Shown here piece by piece: positions 50,712 through 59,513 of a stretch of 64,000 nt of DNA (position 1 is the stretch's first letter; each line of letters starts with the position of its first letter). Source of the stretch: Mycobacterium heidelbergense (GTDB taxonomy: Bacteria; Actinomycetota; Actinomycetes; Mycobacteriales; Mycobacteriaceae); contig NZ_AP022615.1 of the NCBI RefSeq assembly GCF_010730745.1, positions 2,852,001 to 2,916,000 of the forward strand. The letters are read 5' to 3'. Position numbers and translations under genes: made by a program. The notes beneath the pieces are model-generated. The model was not told the DNA's origin. It was given only the letters and a program-made list of their open reading frames with translations, and ran no database searches.

Positions 50712-51857
50712 TCAGAGCACCCGGACCTGACCCTCGAGGACCGGCACGGTCTCGGGGAGGTGGTAGGTCGCGATCCCGTTCTCGTACATCACCGCGTCCC
50801 GGGCCGCCTTGGGAAGGTGCTTCACCAGCCAGCGTGGGTCGTCGAACGTCCAGTGCGGGTAGTCCGAGGAGTACAGCAGGATCTTGTCGCACTCCATCCA
50901 CTCCAGCGCGCGGGTCAACTCGGTCTTGTCTTCCGGGTAGTCCAGCGGCTGGGTGGTGAACTTGATGTGCTCCTTGACGTATTCCGACGGCTTGCGCTTG
51001 ATGTCGACGCGCTGCTTGCGTGCCTCGTAGATCGCGTCCATGCGCCACATCAGCGGCAGGATCCAGGTGAAGGCGTGCTCGACGAACACGATCCGCAGCG
51101 TCGGGAACCGGTCGAAGACGCCGTCGAAGATCAGGCTCATCACCTGGTTGGCGGCCAGCAGCGAGTACGTGACCATGAAGTCGTGGTTGTAGCTGGGGAA
51201 CCCGACCGGCGGCGTCGGCAGCATCTCGTAGTTGCTGCGCGACAGGTGACAACTGACCGTGATGTCGTGCTTGGTGGCGGCCGCCCAGATCGGGTTGTAT
51301 TTCGGGTGGCCCCATGACGGCCGCGGCTCGGCCTTGATCAGGATCTGCGCCATATACGGGTGCCCGGCCCACTTTTCGATCTCGCGCGCCGCACCCTCCG
51401 GATCCTCGACCGCGCCGCAGATCGAACCCCGCCAGCGCTCGTGCCAGTTGTTGTGGCTGTCGAGCCAGTGGTTGGCCTGCCAGTCGTTCAAGGCGCTCGA
51501 GAACGCCTGGTGCGCCTCCGCCAGGCGCGGCGTGCGCCCGCCGGGCTCCAGGATCGCGATGTCGGATCCCGCCTCCATGATCAGCTGGCGAAACGCCATG
51601 TCCGGGTCGCTGCCCGGGAACTCGCCGTCGGGCGGGAAGGTGTCGGTGCGCATCGCGAAGCTGTGGGCGTAGTCGGGAGCGTCGTAGTAGATCAGCTCGC
51701 CCACCTTGTGGTCCAGGAAGAACTTGCTGCGCCACGGTTCCGGGATGTACTGCGTCAGCTCGCCGCGTTTGGGCACCGGGTGGACGTCCGAGTCGACGCA
51801 CCGGACGGCGATGCGCTCGGCGGCGGGAACGCGTTCCTGCATATGGGTCAGCGTCAT
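50712..51857 (-). CDS. Amidohydrolase-2 family protein, metal site intact
   Basis: 381 residues from ATG 51857. 'RCVDSDVHPVPKRGELTQYI' carries the DxDxH variant of the first metal motif, 'ITVSCHLSRSNYE' the middle His and 'ILLYSSDYPHWTFDDPRWL' the Asp ligand. 'FVEHAFTWILPLMWRMDAIY' is a family landmark. Paralogue of the next gene upstream, which has lost two of these ligands. Probably decarboxylates or hydrolyses a ring-derived compound. Confidence 0.85.
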   Translation of the reverse strand: MTLTHMQERVPAAERIAVRCVDSDVHPVPKRGELTQYIPEPWRSKFFLDHKVGELIYYDAPDYAHSFAMRTDTFPPDGEFPGSDPDMAFRQLIMEAGSDIAILEPGGRTPRLAEAHQAFSSALNDWQANHWLDSHNNWHERWRGSICGAVEDPEGAAREIEKWAGHPYMAQILIKAEPRPSWGHPKYNPIWAAATKHDITVSCHLSRSNYEMLPTPPVGFPSYNHDFMVTYSLLAANQVMSLIFDGVFDRFPTLRIVFVEHAFTWILPLMWRMDAIYEARKQRVDIKRKPSEYVKEHIKFTTQPLDYPEDKTELTRALEWMECDKILLYSSDYPHWTFDDPRWLVKHLPKAARDAVMYENGIATYHLPETVPVLEGQVRVL

Positions 51858-51890
51858 CGTGATCTCCCTCGTTCACTTCATATTCTGCGA

Positions 51891-52991
51891 CTAGCCCGCC
51901 GCGAGGTCGACCGAAACGTCGATCCCGTACAGGTCGGCCGCGTTGCGCCAGCACAGCTTGTCCCGCTGTTCGGCCGCCAGCGATCTCGGCAGCCGGCGGA
52001 TGTCGTTGCTTTGCCAGTGCGGATAGCTGGAGCCGAACATCACCATGTCGTCCTTGCCGGTGAAGCCGAACCACTCGCCGGCGAATTCGGTGTCGGGGGG
52101 ACCGTCGAGGCTGCCCTGCACGAAGTACACGTGCCCGGGGAGGTAGTCGCTCGGGATCCGCGGCGCCCACGGCGTCTGTTCAAGGTGCGGCCGTCCGAAC
52201 GTGTCCATCCGCCAGATGAACGGCGTCAGAAAGTCCGCGGCACCGTCGGCCCAGACGAACTTCAGCGTCGAAAAGCGCTCGAACACGCCCTCGGCGATCA
52301 TGTTCATCAGGTGATAGAGGTAGTTCAGCGCCATGAAGCTGACGTATTGCTCGTAGGTCAGGGTGTGCCCGGATGGCGTCGGGGGAAACCCGATGCCCTC
52401 GCCCGTCTCGATGTGCACCGCGACCGGAAGGTTCGCGTCGGCGGCGGCCTCCCACAGCGGCCAGAACTGCGGCTTGCCGTAGAGCTCGCGGGATTGCAGC
52501 GGAACGCCGACCTGGACCACGCGCGGGTGTGCGCGCCATTTGTCGATTTCGCGCACGGCGCCGGCGATGTCGTCGGGGTTGACCCGGATCGTGCCGCGGA
52601 ACCGGTCGCCGAACTCGTCGTGCTCGAGCCAGCGCGACACCATCATCTCGTTGTGGGCGGCGTGCAGCGCGGTGCCCAGGTGCCGGTCGGGCATGATGCC
52701 GCGGCCCATCGGATGCAGGATCGCCACATCGACGCCGCGGTTCGAAAATAGTTCGTCGGCAACGAATTCTGGATCCGAGCCCGGATACTGGCGGTCGGGT
52801 CCCTCGGTGTTCGGCGCGTACTCGCTGCCCGGCGCGCCGTACCAGTCCATCTCGTAGTCGGGGAAACCGCGGCTCTTGAACGGCTCGCGCAAAAAGGAAC
52901 GCAAGTCCTTGTTGGACGGAAAGAAGATGTGCACGCTGGCGTCGATCACCGGTGTGCGGGCTCCGTCAGCATGTTCGATCACGAAAGCCAT
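51891..52991 (-). CDS. Amidohydrolase-2 family protein with damaged metal site
   Basis: 366 residues from ATG 52991. Same architecture as the 50712 protein ('FVWADGAADFLTPFIWRMDT', 'RPHLEQTPWAPR'). But DxDxH is 'IDASVHIFF' (second Asp to Ser), and the late Asp ligand is Ser in 'MFGSSYPHWQS'. The middle His is kept ('VAVHIETGEG'). Either a pseudoenzyme partner of the downstream paralogue or an enzyme with a different metal set. No frameshift, so it is maintained. Confidence 0.75.
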   Translation of the reverse strand: MAFVIEHADGARTPVIDASVHIFFPSNKDLRSFLREPFKSRGFPDYEMDWYGAPGSEYAPNTEGPDRQYPGSDPEFVADELFSNRGVDVAILHPMGRGIMPDRHLGTALHAAHNEMMVSRWLEHDEFGDRFRGTIRVNPDDIAGAVREIDKWRAHPRVVQVGVPLQSRELYGKPQFWPLWEAAADANLPVAVHIETGEGIGFPPTPSGHTLTYEQYVSFMALNYLYHLMNMIAEGVFERFSTLKFVWADGAADFLTPFIWRMDTFGRPHLEQTPWAPRIPSDYLPGHVYFVQGSLDGPPDTEFAGEWFGFTGKDDMVMFGSSYPHWQSNDIRRLPRSLAAEQRDKLCWRNAADLYGIDVSVDLAAG

Positions 52992-53145
52992 CCTTCGGCT
53001 CGCGCAGCCAAAGCGACTCGGACCCCGTCATACGATAGAAAACCTAACATTCTCATCGACAGTCCTCAATGGGTTTCCCGTAAGCGCTTCGGTTAGTCGT
53101 CGGCCCTGGTAGTCGCTGATATTAGGACCGCGAGGGCAAGTGCCG

Positions 53146-53316
53146 TTCTTCCAAGAAGATAATATCATTCTCCGCCGCTGCTGCCGGTGCCAGTGCTGGC
53201 GACCATTATCAGTGCACAACGTCGGGCGTGGTCGCGGTATCGGCGCCCTAACGCGCGCCGATACGCCATGCACAGATTTCGAGATCATTCATTCCGAAAC
53301 AGAGAATGCTATTCTC
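53146..53316. promoter_or_regulatory. Divergent control region with operators F and G
   Basis: The 52992-53349 gap has no gene. GAGAATGCTATTCTC at 53302-53316 (operator F) is the core motif with one mismatch between arms, 33 bases before ATG 53350. TTCTTCCAAGAAGATAATAT followed by CATTCTC at 53146-53172 (site G) repeats the composite layout of sites B and D. A half-site pair (GAAAACC-TAACATTCTC) at 53040-53056 is weaker. They would serve the ACAD pair and the 52991 amidohydrolase. Confidence 0.55.
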
Positions 53317-53349
53317 GCGATGGCGGTGACGACAGGAGGGCGGCCTGCG

Positions 53350-54348
53350 ATGCTCTTGGAGTTCGATGCTGATCAGCGACTGTGGCAGAGCACGGTGCGC
53401 GATGTCGTCACCAAGCAGTGTCCACCCTCGTTAGTGCGTGGCGTGGTTGAGGAGAACGTCGACCCGAGCCCGGTATGGAAGTCCTATGTGGACCTTGGCT
53501 GGACCGAGCTGAACGATCCCGCCGGCGCGGTGGAGCTGGCCATCGTGCTCGAAGAATTGGGCCGCGCAACCGATCCCACACCGTTTTTGGCGACGATGAG
53601 CCAGTTCGCGCCGTTGGCCGCGGATCGGTTCGATCCGCACGAGTCGGGCACCGCGGTGCACGACGGGGTGTCGGCGCACCGGGACGCCGACGGCTGGGTG
53701 TTGGACGGGACGGCGAGGCATGTCCTGGACGGCGATCGTGCGGCCCGGTTGGCGGTGGTCACCGATGCCGGGGTGTTCATCGTCGCGGCGAATCAGGTGT
53801 CGGCCCGGCGCTCGGCGGTGTTCGACCCGGTGCTGCATGTCGCCGATCTGTCCTTCGCCGATGTCCGGCTGCCCGACAGTGAGCGGCTGACCGTCGATGC
53901 GGAGCGTGCGCATCATATTGCGTTGACGGGCATGGCAATCACGATGGTCGGCGCCTGCCAGCGCATCCTCGATATGGTCCTCGACCACGTCCGCAGCAGG
54001 CAGCAGTTCGGCGTGCCGATCGGATCGTTCCAGGCCGTGCAGCACAAGGCCGCCGACATGCATGTCGCGGTGGAGCGCGCACGGGCGTTGGCCTACTTCG
54101 CCGCGTTGACGATCGCCGCCGACGATCCCCGGCGCAGGTTGGCGGCCGCGATGGCCAAAGCCTCGGCGGGGGAGTGCCAGTCGCTGGTATTCCGGCACGG
54201 CTTGCAACTGCACGGCGCGATGGGGTTCACGTGGGAGAACGACCTGCAGTTCGCGCTCAAGCGGGCCAAGGCGGGTGAGCTGATGCTCGGCGGCGCGGCA
54301 GAGCATCGGGCGCGGATCGCCGAGGAGTACCGTGCAGCTGACTTTTGA
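53350..54348 (+). CDS. Acyl-CoA dehydrogenase, smaller partner subunit
   Basis: 332 residues from ATG 53350, chosen for ACAGGAGGG nine bases upstream; ATG 53320 is a possible alternative, close to operator F. 'LLEFDADQRLWQSTVRDVVT' starts the ACAD N-domain; 'DHVRSRQQFGVPIGSFQAVQ' and 'HKAADMHVAVERARALAYF' are the C-domain helices; 'LHGAMGFTWENDLQFALKRA' is the late landmark. It overlaps the following full-length ACAD gene by 17 bases. The two are expected to form a heterotetramer. Confidence 0.85.
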   Translation: MLLEFDADQRLWQSTVRDVVTKQCPPSLVRGVVEENVDPSPVWKSYVDLGWTELNDPAGAVELAIVLEELGRATDPTPFLATMSQFAPLAADRFDPHESGTAVHDGVSAHRDADGWVLDGTARHVLDGDRAARLAVVTDAGVFIVAANQVSARRSAVFDPVLHVADLSFADVRLPDSERLTVDAERAHHIALTGMAITMVGACQRILDMVLDHVRSRQQFGVPIGSFQAVQHKAADMHVAVERARALAYFAALTIAADDPRRRLAAAMAKASAGECQSLVFRHGLQLHGAMGFTWENDLQFALKRAKAGELMLGGAAEHRARIAEEYRAADF

Positions 54349-55519
54349 TCCCGACGTCGAGGCGTTTCGGGCGGAGTTTTCGGCATTCCTGGATGAGAAT
54401 CTGCCTCCCGCAAGCGAAACGAGCGAGCGTCCCCGGTCGGTCTCGCACGTGCCGGCCTGGGCGCGTCGGTGGCAGCGGCTGCTGTTCGACAACGGGTGGC
54501 TGCTGCCCGGTCAGCCCCCGGAATTCGGTGGGCGCAACGCGACGCTCGTGCAGCAGTTCGTCCACCTCGAGGAGTTGTGTCGCCGGCGGATCTACCAGAG
54601 TTTCAATCCGCAAGGCGTGAACATCGTTGCGGCATCGCTGTTGTCGTTCGGCAGCGACGCACAGAAGCGACGCTGGGCGGTGCCGATCCTGCGGGCCGAG
54701 ATCACCGCTTCGCTCGGGATGAGCGAGCCTGGTGCTGGGTCTGATCTGGCGTCGCTACGTACCCGTGCGGTGCGTGGCTCAGATTCGCAAGGCGATCACT
54801 TCGTGGTCAATGGGCAGAAGGTGTGGACCTCCGGGGCGCACGACGCCGATGTTTTGTTGACGTTCGTGCGTACCAATCCAGATGTGCCGAAACACAAGGG
54901 AATCAGTGTGCTGGTGATCCCCACCGACACTCCAGGTGTGGTGCGGCGGCCGTTCCCGTCGATCTGTTCCGCCGACGACCTGGATTTCAACGAGGTGTTC
55001 TTCACCGATGTGCGGGTGCCGGCTGAGAACCTGGTGGGTGAGCTCGACCAGGGCTGGCGGGTGGCCAACGGGTCGCTCGGGCACGAGCGCACGATGATGT
55101 GGCTGGGCTTTGCCGATCGAATGGACAACCTGATTGCCGATTGGCGTCCCGGCACGCGGCTCGAACGCGACCAATACGCCACCCTGATCATGGACAAACA
55201 GGCGCTGCGCTTGCTGGGGTCGGTGGCCTTGGCTCGCGCCGCTCGCGGCGAAGACCACGTGGCCGCGATATCGGTGCTCAAGCTCCTGGGTTCGGAAGCC
55301 GAGCTACGCGGGACCGAACACGCCTTGTCGTCCGCCGGAGCGGGCGGGCTCATCCACCCGGGGCAGACCGGCCCGTACGCGCACATGAATCTCGACCACT
55401 ATTTCGCCAGCTGGTTCGAGCGCTACGCCCGCAGCTTCTCCGGCACCATCGCCGGCGGGACCTCGGAGATCCAGCGCAACATCGTCGCCCAGCGAGTGCT
55501 CGGCCTACCGCGTGGCTAG
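54332..55519 (+). CDS. Acyl-CoA dehydrogenase, larger partner subunit
   Basis: 395 residues from GTG 54332 (CGAGGAGTACC upstream). 'LGMSEPGAGSDLASLRTRAV' and 'IAGGTSEIQRNIVAQRVLGL' are the family landmarks. Very close paralogue of the 25935 protein, with a four-residue insertion after 'RTRAVRG' (SDSQG). Both copies are preceded by the GAGAAT-type operator, pointing to duplication of a regulated unit. A fold-back element begins one base after the stop. Confidence 0.9.
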   Translation: MQLTFDPDVEAFRAEFSAFLDENLPPASETSERPRSVSHVPAWARRWQRLLFDNGWLLPGQPPEFGGRNATLVQQFVHLEELCRRRIYQSFNPQGVNIVAASLLSFGSDAQKRRWAVPILRAEITASLGMSEPGAGSDLASLRTRAVRGSDSQGDHFVVNGQKVWTSGAHDADVLLTFVRTNPDVPKHKGISVLVIPTDTPGVVRRPFPSICSADDLDFNEVFFTDVRVPAENLVGELDQGWRVANGSLGHERTMMWLGFADRMDNLIADWRPGTRLERDQYATLIMDKQALRLLGSVALARAARGEDHVAAISVLKLLGSEAELRGTEHALSSAGAGGLIHPGQTGPYAHMNLDHYFASWFERYARSFSGTIAGGTSEIQRNIVAQRVLGLPRG

Positions 55520-55520
55520 C

Positions 55521-55682
55521 GGTCTCGCCCGTAAGTTCGTCGGGTCTGTTCGCTGAGGCGCCGAGATTGCGGTGGCAGCGATGCCAAGGGAAAGCTGACC
55601 TGAACACAGGTTCGACACCACCAGCGCAGACTCGGCGCCAGCGGTTCTGGTAGCAACCCCCGACGAACTTACGAGCGAGACC
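55521..55682. mobile_element. 162-base fold-back (MITE-like) element
   Basis: Terminal inverted repeats of 24 bases with one mismatch: 55521-55544 (GGTCTCGCCCGTAAGTTCGT then CGGG) and 55659-55682. The inside is also roughly self-complementary (GGCGCCGAG at 55557-55565 against CTCGGCGCC at 55631-55639), so the whole element folds into one hairpin. No coding capacity and no clear target duplication. It could be a non-autonomous transposon or a transcription-terminating hairpin behind the ACAD gene. Confidence 0.65.
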
Positions 55683-55749
55683 ACCACGTGTTGGCCACGT
55701 GAAGATCGGGTAGATGCCGGTCATCGGCCCCGCGGGCGATGACGGCGGA

Positions 55750-55789
55750 GCTGGCTACCGCGACGCTGGCTACCGCGACGCTGGCGGCG
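55750..55789. repeat. Short tandem repeat, 15-base unit
   Basis: GCTGGCTACCGCGAC occurs twice in a row (55750-55779), followed by a partial third copy (GCTGGCGGCG). In the non-coding region after the fold-back element; possible slippage site. Confidence 0.7.
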
Positions 55790-55828
55790 ATCCGCTCATT
55801 TGTTCGATGTGAAGTGCCGGCGAGCACG

Positions 55829-56010
55829 ATATACCTGAAAAGAACCTGAGGTTGTGGGGCTTTCGGCAAACATTAGGGGATTAGCCTGGGAAACCGCAGT
55901 CTCGCAACCTTCTCGGAATCGAAAGCTCGCTGGTAGACGTGTACTACGCGCATAGAATGGCAAACTAGATCCGGCGCTGTGATAGTTCAGTTTGAAAGTA
56001 CCTGCCAGTA
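55829..56010. repeat. Upstream block A, copy 1 (duplicated at 62000)
   Basis: This block matches 62000-62185: ACCTGA-AAGAACCTGAG at the left, TTTCGG..ACATT in the middle, and an identical 24-base stretch at the right (55983-56006, within ATAGTTCAGTTTGAAAGTAC). Both copies lie about 0.7-0.9 kb before a PGRS-type gene. On the minus strand both can be read as 'AGTFKLNY-SAG'. The sequence from 56011 to 56399 holds no gene I recognise. Confidence 0.6.
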
Positions 56011-56399
56011 GCAAAGCGTCGCGCACTCACGTTAACTGCTACTCGATTCCGATAGGCATCTGCCAGCTTATATAGCGAAGGCATCTTGTTTGCTGTGGTC
56101 ACTCGCCACGAAAGGCGTGGGAACCGGCGGGGCCGCGGTCGTTATGTCTTGTCAGGCACAAAACTCGAGAAAAAGCGTGCCGTCGATGGGGCCGCGCTGC
56201 CGCGATCGGGCGCCTGATGGGTAATAGCGCGGTGACTTCTCCTCCGGGTGCTTGGCGGCGGTAACGGCCATGTCGTTTCACAAGTCCCCAAGTCCCAGAC
56301 GTCGCGCCTCGGTGATCGCCCGTTCGGCGGCAGTGTCCCTGCTGTAACGGTCGACTCTGTCGAGTACGCCAGCCGGCGGCCTGCATCGCGAGTTGCCGG

Positions 56400-56714
56400 C
56401 CGGGCGGAAATGCCACCAAGTCGTGGGGTGCGGCGACGCCGACAAGAATTTCAAAACGATAATAATTCCGGGTTCATTTTGTGCGGATTTCTTTTGCTAC
56501 GAATTCCTATCACCGCAGCTAATTACCCATTTTATTGCACGATCTGCTCAACATATTTTTCAGGTATGTTCAGCGAGTCGTTAACCAGAACGCACAAAGG
56601 AGTTGGTCCCGGAGCGGATCGTGACCTGCCCCTCGAAGGTTGCTAGCACCCGGGTTCTTCTCCACGTACGGCTCTGACGCATCGCTCTAGCGGTTATGAC
56701 AGGAAGGCGCTCAG
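56400..56714 (+). promoter_or_regulatory. Long 5' region of the first PGRS-type gene, duplicated
   Basis: Similar to 62825-63102 over almost its whole length. Shared blocks: AGTCGTGGGGTGCG, TTCTTTTGCT, a run near TTGCACGAT, CAGGTATGTTCAGCG/TAGGTATGTTCAGCG, and ATGACAGGAAGGCGCTCAG directly before the start. Conservation of non-coding sequence between diverged copies suggests a promoter and structured leader. GGAAGG is the ribosome-binding site. Confidence 0.5.
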
Positions 56715-58025
56715 ATGAAGCGTAAGCAGCACAGCATGAGGCGGAACCGCCGCAACGCGAAGGCGAGCCGTGGCCGTGTGGTCGGCCTCAGCACGGCCGC
56801 GGGTGCATTCCTGACCGCCACCATAACCCCGATGGTTGCGCCTCCCGCCCAGGCGGGGGTGCTCGACGTGATCATCAACCCGATCATCCAGCCCATCATG
56901 GGCGCCGCCAGCACGGCTGCCGCCGCGGGCACCACGGCGATGAACGGTTTCGGTGCGGGTGCGCTCGCGGGCCTGCACACCTGGTGCCCTTCAAGGTATC
57001 ACGAATAGTCTCAATGCGGGTGCGGCGGCTTTCGAGGGTGTGCATTCGGCTGCCCTGGCCAGCATCACCAGCAGCCTTAACGCCAGTGCTGCCGCCTTTA
57101 ATACCGGCGGACTGAATGCGGCCCTGGAAGGCCTGCATGCCAGTGCCGCGGCGGCCTTTAGTGGTGGGGGGCTCAGTGCGGCCGCGGCCAACGCTGCGGG
57201 GAATGTGCAGTTGAACAACCTCGTGTATGGCGGTTTTAGCAATGTCTACACCACGATCTACACCGCCGGACAGACCTGGCTTGTCAGCCCGACCGGTCAG
57301 CAAGTGGACGGAGTCATCAACGCGCCGTTCCTCTACTTGTTCGGGCGCGATCTGATCGGCAACGGCGTTAACGGTGCCACCGGTCCCAACACCTCGCTGC
57401 TCGGCCAGCTCGGGCTCAACGGCAGCCTCCACGATGGCGGGTTCTTGTTCGGCGATGGCGGGGCCGGCGCAGCCGGTACCGCCGCCAGTCCCAATGGTCT
57501 TGTCGGCGGGTCCGCCGGGCTGATCGGCAACGGCGGCATCGGCGGTGCCGGTTTCAACGCTACCAGCGGCGCTGGTGGTGCCGGTGGCGCTGGCGGTAAT
57601 GGCGGCTTCCTGCTCGGTAGCGGCGGCGCTGGTGGTGTCGGTGGCACCAGCACCAGCAGTCACGGCGTCCTTGGTGGTGCCGGCGGCAACGGTGGCTTGC
57701 TATTCGGTAACGGTGGTGCCGGTGGTGCCGGTGGTGCCGGTGGTGCTGGTGGCGCTGCCGGTTCCAGCGGTTCCGGCTCGCTGGGCGGTTACGGCGGGCT
57801 GGCGGTAACGGCGGCGTCCTGGTCGGTAACGGGGGCATCGGTGGCGTCGGCAGCTCTACCGGAAAATTCGGCGGCAAAGGTGGTGCCGGCGGTCTCAGCG
57901 GGATCTTGGCCGGCAACGGTGGTAATGGCGGCAACGGCGGTATCCCGGACGGTTATGCCGGGCTCGGCGGCCTCGCCGGGATCCTCGGCCAAAACGGTGC
58001 GGCCGGCGTCTACGCGGGCAGCTAA
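56715..58025 (+). pseudogene. PGRS-type glycine-rich exported protein, two compensating frameshifts
   Basis: Starts at ATG 56715 with a basic N-terminus ('MKRKQHSMRRNRRNAKASRG') and a hydrophobic, Ala-rich segment ending in 'PAQAG', a likely export signal. At about 56975-56999 an extra base, by comparison with the 63103 copy, shifts the frame and gives a stop at 57006. The next frame carries the rest ('GNVQLNNLVYGGF', 'SPTGQQVDGVINAPF', 'GRDLIGNGVNG') and GGAGG/GGNGG repeats. Near 57795 a base is missing, and the original frame resumes to TAA 58023 ('GGYGG' to 'GAAGVYAGS'). No PE domain. Decay or two sequencing errors. Confidence 0.75.
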
Positions 58026-58072
58026 TACCCCCTACGAACATCCAGATCACAAACAGCAAAGGAACAAAGCAC

Positions 58073-59350
58073 ATGCAACAGCTAACAGCCCTTCGGCCCC
58101 TCGCCACCGCGGGCGCCGCAGCGGTCGGTGCCGGCGTGATCGCCCTGACACCGGTGCTCTCAACGGATGTCGCGTCTGATCTCCAGCGCGGTACTGTCGC
58201 TATCCAGCACCGCGCGATAGAGCTCGCCGATACCGTCGCCAACCCCATACAAACCTGGATCGACACTTTCCAGGCGGCGGGCATCAATATCCAATCGCTT
58301 GTCACGCAATTTCAAGCGTATCCGTTCCCGGGGTTGGAGCAGGTAACCGCCAACTTTTTGCAGTACGGAGTCGATTATGTGAGCCCGTATCATACGGCCG
58401 CAAACGCCGCTGTCAATTACTTCCTCGGGACTGGTAGTTCAGATCTCGTACCGCTTATCCAAACGGGATTGGCTGAGGCAGCGGCGGGCAACTTCAGCGG
58501 CACCAAGGGCGCGGTTGACACCCTGGTGCAGGCTCTATATATCAACCCGTTCGTAAACGTCTTGGAACCACTCGAAAAGATTCCGCAAATCCTTAACCCT
58601 ATCACGCTGAATCTCTCGAGCGCGACTAATTTCCTAACAGTCAACGCTATAGCGGATATCGGTGTAATATTTGTCTTCGACTTGCCCGGCGAGTTCGAAC
58701 AGGCACTCGGCACTAGCCTGCAAAATATTTATAATTCATTCACCGCCGGGGACGCAGTGGGTGCTCTGGTCAACGCGGTTGATATCCCTGGCGCAGTGAC
58801 AAACGCGCTCCTCAACGGATCCTACAGCGGCGGAGCCTACAACGCCGGCTTGATTAGTGACGGATCCGGTCTTGCCAAAACCCTGTTTCTAACGATCCCA
58901 CAGCAACTTGCTCCCGAGATCGTTGCCCCCGGCGCCCAGAACATCATGAGTGGCGGCAGTCTCTTGACTGCGTATCAGGACTTCTTTAACGCGCTGACCA
59001 ATGGCTGGCCCACCGCGCAGGAAGTGTTCAATAATCTGCTAAACGTCATTGATTATGCGCTGAGTAAATCTGGTGTCTCGGCCGCGGCGGCGAACGGGGG
59101 CGACTTCGCGGCCCTGGCGCCGGCTGCCAGCATTCTGTCGGCTGGTTTGCCTGGTTTGTCGGTTGGTGTGTTGAAGGGGTTTGATCCGGCGGCGGTGACC
59201 AGTATTGCGGGGTCGTTGGGTCCGTCGTTGGCGGCGGAGGTCGCGGGATCATTGGGTTCGTCGTTGGGGGCGAATCTGGCGGGGTCGTTGGCGACAACGC
59301 TGTCCGTTGACCTCTCAAAGGTCGCGCTGCACATTCTGTCGGCGCTGTAA
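58073..59350 (+). CDS. GjpA-like exported mycobacterial protein
   Basis: 425 residues from ATG 58073 (AAAGGAACAAAGCAC upstream). The N-terminus 'RPLATAGAAAVGAGVIALTP' is a hydrophobic signal/anchor found in a mycobacterial family that databases often name outer-membrane porin GjpA (from memory). The rest is Ala/Gly/Asn-rich and helical ('ELADTVANPIQTWIDTFQAA', 'VNYFLGTGSSDLVPLIQTGL') with a C-terminal run of 'GSLG-SLAAEVAGSLG' repeats. It lies 47 bases after the frameshifted PGRS-type gene and is probably cotranscribed. Pore function is not shown. Confidence 0.6.
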   Translation: MQQLTALRPLATAGAAAVGAGVIALTPVLSTDVASDLQRGTVAIQHRAIELADTVANPIQTWIDTFQAAGINIQSLVTQFQAYPFPGLEQVTANFLQYGVDYVSPYHTAANAAVNYFLGTGSSDLVPLIQTGLAEAAAGNFSGTKGAVDTLVQALYINPFVNVLEPLEKIPQILNPITLNLSSATNFLTVNAIADIGVIFVFDLPGEFEQALGTSLQNIYNSFTAGDAVGALVNAVDIPGAVTNALLNGSYSGGAYNAGLISDGSGLAKTLFLTIPQQLAPEIVAPGAQNIMSGGSLLTAYQDFFNALTNGWPTAQEVFNNLLNVIDYALSKSGVSAAAANGGDFAALAPAASILSAGLPGLSVGVLKGFDPAAVTSIAGSLGPSLAAEVAGSLGSSLGANLAGSLATTLSVDLSKVALHILSAL

Positions 59351-59513
59351 GTCCCTTTCCTTTGGTGGTTGTGGGGTGTGCCGGCGGCCCCGGTTGGGGT
59401 CGCCGGCACACGCCCGGGGTGTGGGAGGTGCTTTCGATGATTTGGTGGGCGGCACCCGTGTGGTGGTGTGGCGTTGATTCTTTGCTGCTTGTGGGTATGG
59501 CCGGTGGTTGTTG

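Noticed and set aside
51881..51895. ATTCTGCGACTAG as half of a third hairpin element
   Set aside because: Fourteen bases resemble one arm of copy 2, but no opposing arm follows; it may be chance.
57540..57790. Regular GGTGCCGGTGGTGCCGG units as a possible CRISPR-like or minisatellite array
   Set aside because: The period of 3-9 bases is codon-based and translates to GGA/GGN repeats, so it is a PGRS coding repeat.
57333..57934. Proline-rich minus-strand frames opposite the PGRS-type gene
   Set aside because: Runs of PPLPP arise from reading GGNGG repeats on the other strand; there is no start signal.
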